DNA of 64,000 nucleotides from Proteles cristata cristata (GCA_017311185.1 JAESUZ010000342.1:124001-188000); one strand, 5' to 3'; shown: positions 48,882 through 61,074, counted from the first letter of the stretch. Numbers and translations are program-made. The notes: generated by a model not told the origin, from the letters alone.

Positions 48882-48894
48882 CAATCCCCATTTT

Positions 48895-49118
48895 TTTCAT
48901 TAAAAGATTTTTTTAATGTTGTATTTATTTCTGAGAGAGAGAGAGACAGCACGAGCAAAGGGAGGGTCAGAGAGAGAGGGAGACACAGAATCCGAAGCAG
49001 GCTCCAGACTCCTAGCTGTCAGCACAGAGCCCGACGCAGGGCTCGAACTCATGAACTGTGAGATCATGAGCTGAGCCGAAGTCGGAGGCATAACTGACTG
49101 AGCCACCCAGGTGCCCTC
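48895..49118 (-). mobile_element. CAN-SINE, minus strand
   Basis: Inverted full-length copy with cgacgcagggctcgaactc core. Target caatccccatttt is at 48882-48894 and caatccccatttt again at 49121-49133. Confidence 0.95.
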
Positions 49119-49133
49119 TGCAATCCCCATTTT

Positions 49134-50534
49134 CAGAGACGATCATGGGAATCTGTAGATAGGGGAATCATAGAGGACACCCCATTGTTTGTCCCCAGTC
49201 TGCAAGCTACTACATTGGAAGGATCAGCTCTGTGGTATTTGAAAAGTCTAGTAAAACTGGTTGCAAGGCATACTTACTACTGTGTCCCACAGCTCCGTGG
49301 CATTCAAGGCTAAAGAAATCATTGTCAATCACATATTCTATCTTGTGCAACCATCTAAAAGGCACTCGAGGGATGATGGCCATTTCCCTGGAAGTGTCAA
49401 GTTCAACCAAACTTTGCCCTAAACACTTGGGCAAAACCACCAAAGAAGATTGTTCTTGCTGTATAAGTAGATGACGGACATTCTGTAGAATCTTAGTTCC
49501 ATTCTCTTCTTTGAAAAATACACAACTATATTTGTATGCATGTGTGTGTATTTATATAGAGTGTGTGTGCACGTGTATGTGTGTTAACATCATCTTCCTA
49601 ATCATACAGGTTCAAGACATTAGCCATTTTCATGTCCTCATTCTCCTGTGAATTTTGTTCATTTAATTAGCCACTGAACCAGATTCATGCCATTCCTGGA
49701 ATGACACATGCATTTTAGCTCTTGCCTTCCTTCTCTTTCATGTAGACTGTACAGTAGGCTCCAAATCAGTAGAGAGATATTTCCCAATGCTCCATCCAGT
49801 GTTGCATTTGTATGGCCCATTATAACTGCTAAAATGTCTTCCAATATATTTTTTAATGCTTGTAACAACTTGTGGACCAGGCACTGTGGCCTCTGGGGGC
49901 ATAGAAGGTCACAGTGGGTGGTAAACAGTTAGCTCAGTGTCCCGCCGCCAGTAATTTATTTCTCAACAAATAATGCTTCCCCTCACCCCACGGATCTCAG
50001 ATATTTTTTAAACACAATTAAAAAATTTTTTTGAAAGACTGCTAAATGGGAACTTACTAGACAGGAAAAAAGAAATTTGTCTTTATATATCATGAATAAA
50101 GTCCTTAACTATTAAAACCTTAAGATAAGTATTTGCCAATCAAAATTAAATACAGTCTACTTAAAACTAGTTAATTTACACTATGAAAAAATGATGAGAT
50201 ACTTTTTTGTTAATTCTGAAGGGCAGGTGAAAAGAAGCATATTGCCATAAAGGGGTTCAGATAGTCCTTAACTGTTGGGATCTGGGGAACTCGCCAAGTA
50301 GAACTATTTGCTGGGTGCAGACAGTGTATTTGTCTACGCTTTCCTCCCAGCAGATGACTCTTACCAGTATCTCCAACCTGCCCATCCGTGCCCGGCCTCC
50401 AAGCCCCAGCTCATACACCACCCCCAGCCCCAAGCCTTCTCTGCTACCCTGATTGTTGCTCACAATTCTCTCAGGGCATTCATCAGATTCTAGCCTGTAT
50501 CATGGTTCTCTAGATACATGTCCTCCACCCTGAG
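49134..50534. other. Unassigned non-coding DNA
   Basis: No gene. An imperfect (GT)n/(TG)n tract lies at 49540-49585. Confidence 0.4.
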
Positions 50535-50645
50535 AGAATCATTCATTCATTCATTCATTCACTGATTCAACAAATAGCCTTTCAGCATAGCTACCATGCC
50601 AAGCACGATTCCGGGCTCTGAACACTTACAGACTAATAAGAAATA
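50535..50645 (-). repeat. L2 3'-end fragment with (CATT)n, minus strand
   Basis: Five CATT units at 50541-50560 followed by gattcaacaaatagcc, ctaccatgccaagcac and gattccgggctctgaac: the inverted L2 3' terminus. Confidence 0.68.
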
Positions 50646-51845
50646 AATTCCGCCTCAAGAGAACAATCTCGTGGAAGCATCTACCATCTCTGTTAGGCCA
50701 CATGTACTGACGAGTAGTGCTGCAGCAGCCGGTCCAGCGTGTCTGAGTACGGACTCCAGTTTCCAGAGTGCTGTTTACTCCTCCACCTCTCTAGTGTAGC
50801 CTGACACTGTAAATCCATCCTAGAGAAATCTTGGCATTTCAGCCTTGCAGTTAGCGTCTAAGAGTTGTCTGCACTTCAAACAGAACGGTGCTTCAATTGA
50901 GAAAGCGGTGTCCCTGACATGAGCCCTGCATTCCATGAACCAAAGTGTTGTTTAGACACACCATTTCTCCCTGAACTCTTCTCTTAATTAATTACATAGC
51001 TCGGAGTAGTAAGAGTAGTGGAGAAATCTGTCACAGCCAGAGTTCTTTCCTACTGATGAACTAACTAGAACTTTTTGTTAATATTTATGTTTATATATAA
51101 GAGTGAGTTCACTTTGCAAAGGGTACTGAGTTCAGTAGTGATGGGAAGGGTCCATGGCATCCTTGAACAATTAGGAACAATTGTTCCAATGCTTTGGTGC
51201 TAATTTTAATTGTCAGTTTATCACTTACATAATAAACTATTCTCAGAGCCTCTTTCCATAACCGGTATAAATAAACGCACTAAGGAAAACAAAGAGAAAC
51301 TAAGGGAACAAAGAGAACACAAATTCCAGAACTTTCAGTAGATCCTAGAAATTACAGACTCCATTATTACTTTATGCATTGGCCAATTCTCTCAAAGATT
51401 TGAGACAGTTTGCCAGTAAGTACAAAAATTCCAAATAAAAATAGGAAATTGAGGCCATGAAAGGAAGTAGAAAGAAAATGTACACTCATACATTTGATGG
51501 AACTAAACTAGTGGAATTCTGAGCTTCCTGTTGGCTAAGGCAAAAAGAGAATAATGACTAGTAATGGAGTTCTCTGTAGCAGAATGGACCACATAGATAT
51601 GTCTTCTTGGTTGAACTGCTCAATTAGATATTGGATGGTAGTGTACTCATCTTTGCCTTCCAGTTTGTTAAACTGGATCTACCTTTCCAAGTGGAGATCT
51701 CGGCTCCATTACATTTTACTAAGTTTCCTCTATAACTGAAGATAGTATTATGTTATTGGCTTATAACTAGGATGCCTGCCTTCCCTCCTGACTCCCTGTA
51801 ATACATCCCTCAGAGGTAAGTTAGAGTGACTACCCATGAAAGTAT
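50646..51845. other. Unassigned non-coding DNA
   Basis: No gene or repeat recognised. Confidence 0.4.
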
Positions 51846-52233
51846 CAAGGCCTTTCTCTGTCATGCTTGCCATCCTTCCAAGGCTTCGGTCACATTTAGC
51901 ATAGTCTAGGCTCCAGTATTCTGACGCTCATGGCCCTACAAGGTCTGCTCGCTACCTCAGCTCCCACTTCCCTTCCCCTCTGCCAGTTCTGCTTGAGGCA
52001 CTGTGGTCATCGATTTCTGGAACACACCCAGCTCATTTCCTCCTCTGGGTCTTAGCTCTTGCTGTTCCCTCTGCCTGGAAAGCTCTTGCCCCTGATTTTC
52101 ACATACTTGCATCTCCGTTCATTCACATGTCATGCCAATGTGAAATTCTCAGGAAGCACTTATGTAATCATCACAAAACCAGTACCCCACTTTTTTTTTT
52201 TTTTTTTTTTTTTTTACCACATCACTAGGTCTT

Positions 52234-52577
52234 GGGCCACCTGGCTGGCTTGGTCTGTAGGGCATGTGACTCGATTTCAGGATTGTAAGTTTGAATCCCA
52301 CATTGGGTGTGGAGAATACTTAAAAACAAAGTCTTTGGGGAGCCTTGGTGGCTCAGTCGGTTAAGCGTCTGACTTCAGCTCAGGTCATGATCTCAAGGTT
52401 CATGGGTTCAAGCCCCACGTTGGGCTCTGTGCTGACAGCTCAGAGTCTGGAGCCTGCTTCCGATTCTGTGTCTCCCTCTCTTTCTGCATCTCCCTACTCA
52501 TGCTCTGTCTCTCCCCCTCTCTCAAAACTAAACAAACATCAAAAAAATAAATTGAAAAAACAAAGTCTTTTAAAAAA
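52234..52577 (+). mobile_element. Short old CAN-SINE, itself interrupted by a younger SINE
   Basis: ggccacctggctggcttgg head, gattgtaagtttgaatccc, gggtgtggagaatactt, A-rich end. Perfect 18-bp TSD accacatcactaggtctt at 52216-52233 and 52578-52595 encloses both this SINE and the one nested in its tail. Confidence 0.9.
52337..52555 (+). mobile_element. CAN-SINE nested in the tail of an older SINE
   Basis: ggggagccttggtggctcag head, full body and tail. Perfect 15-bp TSD aaaaacaaagtcttt at 52322-52336 and 52556-52570. Confidence 0.95.
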
Positions 52578-52897
52578 ACCACATCACTAGGTCTTACTTC
52601 CTTCACCACATCTACCATCCTAAGTAATCTTGGCGCCTGCCTTTGTTTGTTTGTCTGTGTCACCGCATTAGCATGGAAACCCACAAAGGAAGCTTATGTA
52701 TCTTGCTTTCCTATCCATACTCAAAGCTCAGAACCATGCATGACACATGGTGTGATGAACGAATCAATAAGTGGAAAGTAGCACACTTTAAATTGATTTT
52801 ATTATAACATGTATAAAATATAAGAGAAATATAAATATATCATAGCTAATTCCCTTCTAAAACTATCTAAAGTCCAAATCAGTATATTCACCTAATA

Positions 52898-53061
52898 CAG
52901 GAGTGAGCAAGCTTTTCTGTAAGGAGCAGAGAATAAATATTTTAGATTTTATGGAACCTACAGTCTGTGTCAACTCGTCAACTATGTCCTTATAATATGA
53001 AAGCCACCATACATAGTACATCAGTAAGTGGGTGTGGCTGTGATCCCTTAAGACTTTATTT
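52898..53061. mobile_element. hAT-type non-autonomous fossil, left arm
   Basis: gagtgagcaagcttttctg, ataaatattttagatttt, agtgggtggctgtgatcc-like segment, actttatttaaag. Same family as the intact copy at 56776. Its right arm continues after the L1 at about 55604. Confidence 0.7.
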
Positions 53062-55603
53062 AAAGAAATAGGCATCCTACTCAATGCTGAAAAATTGAGA
53101 GCTCTTCCTCTAAGATCAGGAATAAGACAATGATGTCCACTCTTAACCACGTTTACTCAACATAGCAGTGGAAGTCCTAGCCACAGCAATCAGACAACAA
53201 AAAGAAATGAGGCATCTATATTGGTAAAGAAGAAGTTAAACTGTCACTATTTGCAGATGATGTGATACTATACATAGAAAATCCTAAAGATGCCACCAAA
53301 AACCTACAAGAAGCAATAAATGAATTCAATAAAGTGGCAGGGTATAAAATCAATTCCCAGAAATTGGTAGCATTTCTATAAACTAATAACAAAGCAGCAG
53401 GAAGAGAAATTAAGAAGACAATAGTATTTACAATTGCACCAGAAAGAACAAAATACCTAGAAATATACTTAACCAAAGAGGTGAAAGACCTGTACTCCAA
53501 AAACTATAAAAACATTGATGAGCGAAATGGAAGATGACAACAAAAAATGGAAAGATAGTTCATGCTCGTGGATTGGAAGAATATTATTAAAATGTCCATA
53601 TTACCCAAAGCAATCTACAGATTAAATGCCATCTCTATCAAAATACCATCAGCGTTTTCCACAAAACTAGAACAAATTAAGCCTAAAATGTGTATGGAAC
53701 CACAGAAGACCCCAAATAGTCAAAGCTGTCTTGTGAAAGAAGAATAAACCCAGAAGTATCACAATTCCAGATTTCAAGATATACTACATGGCTGTAGTAA
53801 TCAAAACAGTATGGTACTGGCACAAAAAGAGACACATAGGTTAATGGAGTATAATAGAGAACCCGGAAATAAACGGGTGCTTATATGGTCAATTAATCTA
53901 TGATAAAGGAGGCAAGAATTTACAATGGAGAAAAGACAGCCTCTTCAGGAAACCTGGTGCTGGGAAAATTGGACAGCTACATCCGAAAGAATGAAACTGG
54001 ATCACTTTCTTACACCATGCACAAAAATAAACTCAAAATGGATTCAAGACTTACATGTGAGACCTGAAGCCATTAAATTCCTAGAAGAGAACACAGGCAG
54101 TAATTTCTCTGAGATTAGACATAGCGACATTTTTCTAGATATGTCTTCTAAGGCAAGAAAAGCAAAAGCAAAAAATAAACTATTGGGACGACATCAAAAT
54201 AAAAAAAAAATTTTGCACAGTGAAGGAAACCATCGACAAAACAAAACAAAAACAACTAATGAATAGGAGAAGATACTTGCAAATGATATACCTGATAAGG
54301 GGTTAATGTCCAAAATATATAAAGAACTTATACAACTCAACACCAAAAACAAACAAACAAAAAACCCAAATAATCCAATTGAAAAATGGGTAAAAGACAT
54401 TTCTTCAAAGAAGACATATTGATGGCCAACAGACACATGAAAAGATGTTCAACATCACTCATCATCAGGGAAATGCAAATCAAAACCACAGTGAGATATC
54501 ACTTTGTACCTGTTAGAATGGCTAAAATCAAAATGACAAGAAATAACAAGTGCTGGTGAGGATGTGGAGAAAAAGGAACCCTTGTACACTCTTGGTGGGA
54601 ATGTAAATTAGTTTAATCACTGTGGAAACAGTCTGGAGGTTCCTCAAAACATTAAAAATAGAAATGCCATATGATCCAATAATTCCACCGCTGGGTATTT
54701 ACCCAAAGAAAAATACTAAGTCAAAAAGATATATGCAACCCTATGTCTATTGCAGTATTATTTACAATAGCCAAGATATGGAAACAACCTAAGTGTCTAT
54801 CAATAGACAAATGCATAAGGAAAATGTGGTATATACACACAATGGAATATTACAGTCATCAAAAGGATGAGATCATGCCTTTGAAAGAACATGGATGGGG
54901 GCACCTGGGTGGCTCAGTCAGTTAGGTGTCCGACTTCAGCTCAGGTCATGATCTCACAGTCTGTGGGTTCGAGCTGTGTGTCCAGATCTGTGCTGACATC
55001 TCAGAGCCTGGAGCCTGCTTTGGATTCTGTCTCTCACTCTCTCTTTGCCCGTCTCCTGCTTGTTTCTCATTCTGTTTCTCTCTCTCTCAAAATGATAACT
55101 AAGCATTAAAATGTTTTTTAAAAAGAAAGAACATGGATGGATCTAGAGGGCATTACGCTAAGTGAAATAAGTCAAACTGAAAAAGACAAATACCATATGA
55201 CTCCACTCATACATGGAATCTAAAAAAAAAAAAACAAAACCCAAATGAATGAATAAAAAAACAAAAAAAAGAATAAACAATCAAAATGCCAAATCAGACT
55301 TATAAATACAGAGAACAAACTGGTGGTTGCCAGACAGGAAAGAGGTGAGGGGAATGGGCAAAATGGGTGAAGGGTAGAGGCAGCTACAGGCTTCCAGTGA
55401 TGATGGGATGAGTAATTCATGGGAATGGAAAGCAGAGCCTAAGGAATACAGTCAAGAGCAGTGTAATAGTGATGTAAGGGGATGGATGGTAGCTGTACTT
55501 GTGATGGACACAGCATAATGTATAAACTTGTCAAATCACTCAGTTCTACACCTGATCCTAATGTAACATCGTGAGTCCACTAAACTCAAATAAAAATTTA
55601 AAA
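53062..55603 (+). mobile_element. 5'-truncated L1 LINE (ORF2 RT domain to 3' end)
   Basis: About 2.3 kb of L1 plus a nested SINE. Translated pieces show the reverse-transcriptase core [16 protein letters not shown] near 53250, then the thumb/C-terminal region (DHFLTPCTKINSKWIQDL at 54000) and the ORF2 end (QPKCLSIDKCIRKMWYIH near 54790). The 3' UTR runs to an A-rich end. ORF1, the endonuclease domain and the start of RT are absent, and stops and frameshifts interrupt ORF2, so it is inactive. Confidence 0.92.
54899..55124 (+). mobile_element. CAN-SINE nested in L1, plus strand
   Basis: gggcacctgggtggctcag head to an A/T-rich tail. Perfect 16-bp TSD gaaagaacatggatgg at 54883-54898 and 55125-55140, which is L1 ORF2 sequence on both sides. 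Confidence 0.97.
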
Positions 55604-55656
55604 ATTGGCAGCTGTTGGATTTGGCCCACAAGCTATAGTTCACCAAGTGCAGTGTA
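55604..55656. mobile_element. hAT-type fossil, right arm
   Basis: ttggatttggcccacaagc and tatagttcacc match the 3' end of the family whose left arm is at 52898. The L1 lies exactly between the arms. Confidence 0.65.
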
Positions 55657-56407
55657 ACATGTAGATCACAAATAGTACTGGGAAAATGACAGTTGCTGTT
55701 AAAAGTGGAAACAAACAGAAGAATTCAATAAAAAAAATCCAGAAACACTACAGTAAAAATGCTCATGTCTAGAAAAAAAAAATGAAACCAAGAAGTAACC
55801 AGTGGTCGATGGCCACATTATAGTTCAGGCCATGCTTGCAGGCTTCACTCCACGGTTGTGAAGAGATGACCCTCTCTTTAGAAGACGCTGATGAGCTCAC
55901 ACTTGGAAAAATGTAGACAGGTCCAGGCACTTAATTATGGAGAAAATGGAAAAAAAATGTCCACAAACTGGAAAGCTTTCATAGTCGCTGGCGTGTGTTC
56001 AGAGGCACACAGCCAGAAAGAAGGCTTGGAAGCTAATGGTTGGAGAATGATTAAAAAGACCCCAAGATATGTAACAAAGTAAGATAAATGAAGACTGCAG
56101 AGGACATGTAAAAATATTCATGTAAGAACAGTGCAAATACTGTAGAAAGAAAAGAATATGCTATTCATCTATCTGGAGATTTGAAAACATGAAGTAGAAT
56201 GAAAGTTGGAAAATACTATTTAAGCTATATTTCTCCTACTGAGTTTAGAATAAAAATATTAACATCCATGTGTTTAAAATCTCTTCCAGTGATTCCCAAA
56301 AGTGTTTCCAAAGATTTAGGTATTTGCATTTATTTAACACTTGGCAGCTTTCAAGGTTCATTTGGATACCCCACTCTAATTGGATCATTGAGGCAGACAG
56401 GAAAAAT
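55657..56407. other. Unassigned non-coding DNA
   Basis: No gene or repeat recognised. Confidence 0.4.
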
Positions 56408-56550
56408 TCTATTATCCCCATTCTGTAGATGAAGAGACAGAGGTTCAGAGAAGTTAGTAACTAGCTAGTAAGTGGTGGTGAAAAGCCCAAGCTTTAGAGA
56501 TCTGAATTCAAAATATTCAAGTTATGATTCGGCTATTTACTAGTTTAAGA
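56408..56550. repeat. MIR relic(s), inverted halves
   Basis: 56408-56475 is inverted MIR core (tattatccccattctgtag, actagctagtaagtgg). 56476-56550 reads as plus-strand MIR head (gaaaagcccaagctttag, attcggctatttactag). Either two MIRs abut or one copy carries an inverted 5' half. Confidence 0.5.
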
Positions 56551-56579
56551 AAGAATGTTCTCTCAACATCTACATCTTC

Positions 56580-56767
56580 AAAGCATGTTCCACTAGCAGA
56601 ATTTCTGGCTATATATCAGATTTTTGGGGGGTATTTTCTTAAAAAAAAAATCTAGCAATGCCCGGGCCCCACCTCAGATCAGTTACATTAAAATTTCTGG
56701 GAGTGGGATTCAGACATCAGTGATTTTTAAATGTTCTAAGGTACCACCTTAAAGTTGAGGATCACTG
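56580..56767 (+). mobile_element. MER20-type hAT relic, plus strand
   Basis: gcccgggccccacctcag, gtgggattcagacatcagtg and gttgaggatcactg follow the MER20-type order with divergence. Confidence 0.55.
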
Positions 56768-56775
56768 ATCTAGTA

Positions 56776-57026
56776 TAGAGGTCCACAAATGTTCCCTGTA
56801 AAGGGCTGGACTGTAAATATTTGAGGCTTTGCTGGCCACAGGGTCTCTGTCACAACTACTTAACTCTGCCATGACATGGCAAAAGCAGCTGTAGACAATA
56901 TGTAAAGACATGGGCATGGCTGGGCTCCAGTAAAACTTTTATTTATAAAAATTTTATTTATAAAAGCAAAACAAAACAAAGTGACAGGTCAGATTTGGTG
57001 CAAGGTCCATAGTTTGTCCACCCATG
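56776..57026. mobile_element. hAT-type non-autonomous element, both ends and TSD intact
   Basis: Begins tagaggtccacaaatg and ends tttgtccacccatg, imperfect inverted ends. The interior has gtaaagggctggactg, gctttgctggccacaggg, gtagacaatatgtaaag, ggtcagatttggtgc. A perfect 8-bp duplication, atctagta, flanks it at 56768-56775 and 57027-57034, the hAT hallmark. No transposase. I do not assert the family name. Confidence 0.85.
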
Positions 57027-57249
57027 ATCTAGTAGAACCTTGGTGTGGAAGAGAGGCCTGGGGATGTTAAATATTTTACCCAAGGCCTCATACTTCCTCA
57101 ATGACAAACTCAAGGCTGGGGTTCTCCTCTTCTGCCCATTGGCCTGCTATGATCCGACTACCAGCTCTCTTTTGGACGCTCGAACCATGACTTTGGGGAA
57201 GCTTTGCTTCACTTTCCACAGGCTTAGAACATCCCTCTCAGTATAGCAC

Positions 57250-57475
57250 AGCAATAGGTTAGTGGGAAGAGGGCTGTCTTTGGATACAGAAAACTATGGT
57301 TTTGAGTCCCAGCTCTTCCACTAACTCATAGGGGAACCCTCCAAGCAGTTCTCTCAAAACTTGAGCCTGAGTATCTGAGTTATAACCCAGAGAATTTCTG
57401 TATGGATCAAATGAGTACTAAATGAACTGGCACCATGCTTGGTACACAGTAAGGGCCCAATAAATAATGATTCCA
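57250..57475 (+). repeat. MIR, plus strand
   Basis: Near full-length order: ggttttgagtcccagctc, ttccactaactcatagg, ggatcaaatgagtactaa, accatgcttggtacacag, taagggcccaataaata. Confidence 0.75.
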
Positions 57476-58396
57476 CAATCTGTGGACATTTACTGTTTAA
57501 AGATTCATTTTGTATATGTTGTGGGGAAAATTTTTTGAAAGAACTAGAGTATTAGGAAAAGATAAATGCTTCACCAAAATTACTCTCATTATCAGAGAGA
57601 AAAGCAGGGACATATTGAAAAGGGGGTGAGAAGAAAGGTAAAGGATGTATGTGAAGAGGCTCCCTCAAAAAGATTCTGATGGCTACTGTCCTGCCCAGCC
57701 ACACTACTGACTGAGAATCACTAGCCTGATTTTTGAATAATTTCCCATCATCCCAGAAGTTGAGTTGAGATGACGAGAGTGTGATCACATTTTATAATTT
57801 GGAGATAGAAGAAAAAGAGTGTGGGTTTGTTCACTCCATCTTCCTAAACTAGAGTGCTTGAATAAAAACCTAAATCTTAGAATTCATTATTTTCTGTTGA
57901 GTGTAATAGACTGTGTTAGCCAAATGATGAATTCAGGATTTAGTTGGGGTGATACGATTGATTTATATTGACACTCTTAGTGAATTTACTGACTTTGCAA
58001 ATAATCTGGGATGACCATCAATGGACCGTCAGTGAATTATTTTTCCACTGAGGTTCAAAAGACTTCTATGCCATATGTTCTAAAATACTGGGATGATCTG
58101 GTAGCAGAAATTGTTAGTTAACTATACAACATGCATTCCCTTGATTCCTTGCTAACGGATCACCCTTCCATTCAAACATCCCTTACTCTCAGGCCATCAT
58201 GTATCTCATGCTAAAGAGGCAGAATCTACTTTTTAGCTCCATGCCCAGACCTGACTGATCTGGAGTAATATATCAGTTCCCTCCCCAGTGACCGGATAGA
58301 GAATGCATATATGACCTTATTATAGCCAATGAGAGAGGAGACGCTTCTGGGAAAGGTTTCCTAATTCTTCTGAGAGAGTAGCAGGTAAAGCGATTT
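57476..58396. other. Unassigned non-coding DNA
   Basis: No gene or repeat recognised. Confidence 0.4.
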
Positions 58397-58410
58397 CTCT
58401 ATTCTCTTTA

Positions 58411-58434
58411 TTTATTTTTAAATTTTTTATTTAT

Positions 58435-58470
<36 letters not shown>

Positions 58471-58625
58471 GAGCAGGGGAGGGTCAGAGATAGAGAATCT
58501 GAAGCAGGCTTCAGGCTCTGAGCTAGCTGTCAGCACAGAGTCTGATGCGGGGCTCGAACCCACCAACCATGAGATCATGACCTGAGCTGAAGTCGGACGC
58601 TTGACTGACTGACACCCAGGCGCCC
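58411..58625 (-). mobile_element. CAN-SINE, minus strand
   Basis: GA microsatellite at 58438-58465, gaagcaggcttcaggctctg core, decayed head tgactgactgacacccagg. Perfect 14-bp TSD ctctattctcttta at 58397-58410 and 58626-58639. Confidence 0.96.
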
Positions 58626-58639
58626 CTCTATTCTCTTTA

Positions 58640-59369
58640 GAGAGCACTGTGTCTGTAGGTGCTGCCTGGTGCTGCCATCTGATCCAAAGTCTGACCGATC
58701 ACAAAGATGACCCAGGCAAGTAGGGTCCTTGTTGACATCATTAAGTCATAGAATTAAACACCCTGAATGTGCTCCATCTATAGACTTTTCTATCTGTGAG
58801 CCAATACTTCTCTTTGTGGCTTGAGTCAGCCACTGAGATGTCCCGATTCTGAATGCATGCTGTTAAAATCTTTTATCTGATGCTGCTTCCTGCATGCATT
58901 TATCTCCCATCTCTTCTAAGATCGGTTTTCAAATTCCTCTTTCAAAATACAAAAACAAACAAACAAACAAAAATCTAAAGCTTGGGGTAGCTCTACTGCT
59001 ACATTTGGTAACCTGATGCTCCAAAAGGAAAGCAAATAGTCTTACATTTTGAAGATTTTAGAAGAGAAATGTCCTTTATTAACAAATTACTGCAGGCAAA
59101 TCTCACAGCTGGATGGCAATATACCCAGAGATGATATCCATTAATCCTTAGGGAAAGCAAAGTCTGGAGAGCTCAGAACACTTGAATGCACACATACTGG
59201 CCAATCTTGCACATGATTCAGGGAATTTTGTCTTTAATCCATCATTTCTAATTACAATCAAATGTTCACCAGGGCAACCTAACAAATGACAGCAACTTGC
59301 ATACATGGCTTCAAAATAATAATAGACTATAAGTTATTTCTCTCATCTCAGTGTTTGAACTCCCTGTAT
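58640..59369. other. Unassigned non-coding DNA
   Basis: No gene. Short (AAAC)n run at 58950-58970. Confidence 0.4.
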
Positions 59370-59445
59370 TTATTTATCCCACAAATATTTACTGAGCTCC
59401 TAATATGTGCTGGGTGTAGGGAATACAGACATAAAAAGGGCAAAA
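59370..59445 (-). repeat. L2 3'-end fragment, minus strand
   Basis: cccacaaatatttactgag, ctcctaatatgtgctgg, gtagggaatacagac: the inverted L2 terminus. Confidence 0.65.
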
Positions 59446-59474
59446 CCAACCTTTTAAGGAGATCAGAGGCTATC

Positions 59475-59695
59475 AACACTGTCCAGCAGAACTTTCTGGA
59501 ATGATGAAAGTGTTCCATATCTGGACTGTCCAATATAGTAGCCACTAGACACTGGCTGCCTGTGGCTAATACTTGAAATGTGGCTGTTGCACCTTGGGGA
59601 TAGAATTCGTCATTCATTTTTAACGAATTTAAATTTACACGGCCTCGTGTACCTAGTGGCTACTGTAGTCTACCGTAGTGTACAGTACAAGTCTA
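59475..59695 (+). mobile_element. hAT-type MER relic (MER3/MER33-like), plus strand
   Basis: cactgtccagcagaactttc, tggactgtccaatatagtag, acttgaaatgtggctgttgc, taacgaatttaaattt. Same type as the inverted relic at 28878. The name is tentative. Confidence 0.68.
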
Positions 59696-61074
59696 GATGG
59701 TAAAGCAGACAAGAAAATCAAAAGTGAAGACAGACTATGATCAGTACCACAAGAAGATGCACATCATCCTACAAAAGTAACTATCCAGGACAAGAGCACT
59801 CCAGTCATTCAGCCCGGGGCTAGGCAATATTAAAAGAAAATACATCCAAGGAAAGTTGGCCCTTGAATCGAGTCCTAAAGGACAAAGATAAGTTAATGAC
59901 AGTCCACCTTCTGTTTCTCTGATGTTAAAAATTGTATTAGGCTAGTCTACTTTGTCAGAAAATCAACACATTGCATTTTAGCGATCTAACCATCTCCCAT
60001 TCACCAGTTCACACCAGACATTCATTTCCTTGTATCAAACACATTCACAGTGTAACAGAGAGCTTTCCTGAATCACTCCACATTTGATCCAGAGGGATTT
60101 ATTTATGCTCAACATTTTTATGTTAAATATGTAGTACAAAAACACCCATGTGCCAGCTTGAATTGGAGATCTGCGAACTCGCTGCTGGCTGGAAACTACC
60201 AAAATAGTTCTGTGTGACCCCACTCTACGTGTGTTTTGCTCTGCTGTCTATTCTAAAGATTGATTTTCAATTTACTAGTCAAAATGCATACTTGACAGCA
60301 TTATATCCCCAGTTATATAAACAGTACGGGTGGGGAGATTCAGTTTGCTCCCTGGCTCCTGTAGTTCACTGAGATAGTTGCTGTGGACTCTTCCTCCAGA
60401 TTTTTCTGCAGTCATTAGGACCACTTGCCTTTTGGATCAGCACAGAGTACCAACTTCCGTGAATTGATTGTAGGTCCTATCATATCCTCCGTGTTCCCTA
60501 AAAAACAATCTTCTGTCTTTCTCTAGGGAGAGGAGCTGGGAATATCTGAATTTCTGAGTACGGTAGGCTTTAGAAGGGTAATGGGTACAGAGTGAAGAAG
60601 ACAGATGGGGGCAGAGATACTCCCGCCTGATGACCAGGAATGCTGACCATGCGGAAATGGGGAGTTGCTGAGTGTTGGGACTCGGGTGATAGCACCAGGA
60701 ATGGAAAAGCCCGAGGCAGAGGTGAGGGGGCAACTGGAGGTAGAACTATCAAGTTGAAAGCACCTGGAATGTGAAGGGCAGTGATACAGAATTCAGAGAC
60801 ATCACTGAGAGACATAAGAAAGATGGAAAGGAGAGGGAAGTGAGGTGCAAGAGAACAGAGAGGGAGCCACCACATACATAAACTGATGCCCTTAGAGGTT
60901 TCCAGGTCTTTGAAGAGGCATATGAGGCCCAGATGAAGTATTAAATGAGATGACTGGAGCAGGGAGAGGCCTGGGATGGAGGTGGATGAGGAACCACAGG
61001 TCTGTGATTCCCACTAAACAATGGAGAGTATGCGGTAAGGATGCACTGCTCCCTGAAAGGAAGCAGGATACAAT
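59696..61074. other. Unassigned non-coding DNA
   Basis: No gene. Purine-rich tract at 60770-60870 without a recognised family. The overlapping minus-strand frames at 60437-60875 are not supported. Confidence 0.35.

Larger units (their letters stand above)
51846..52775 (+). repeat. L2 LINE 3' region, split by SINEs
   Basis: ggccctacaaggtctgctcg, gctcttgctgttccctctgcc, tggaaagctcttgcccc, ctcaggaagcacttatgtaat, and after the SINE nest gctcagaaccatgcatgac then gaatcaataagtgg. This is the L2 ORF2 end through its 3' terminus. A T25 run at 52191-52215 abuts the SINE nest. Confidence 0.7.

Noticed and set aside
53925..54266. 113-codon plus-strand frame with gene-like composition
   Set aside because: It is the L1 ORF2 C-terminal region (DHFLTPCTKINSKW), part of a truncated inactive LINE.
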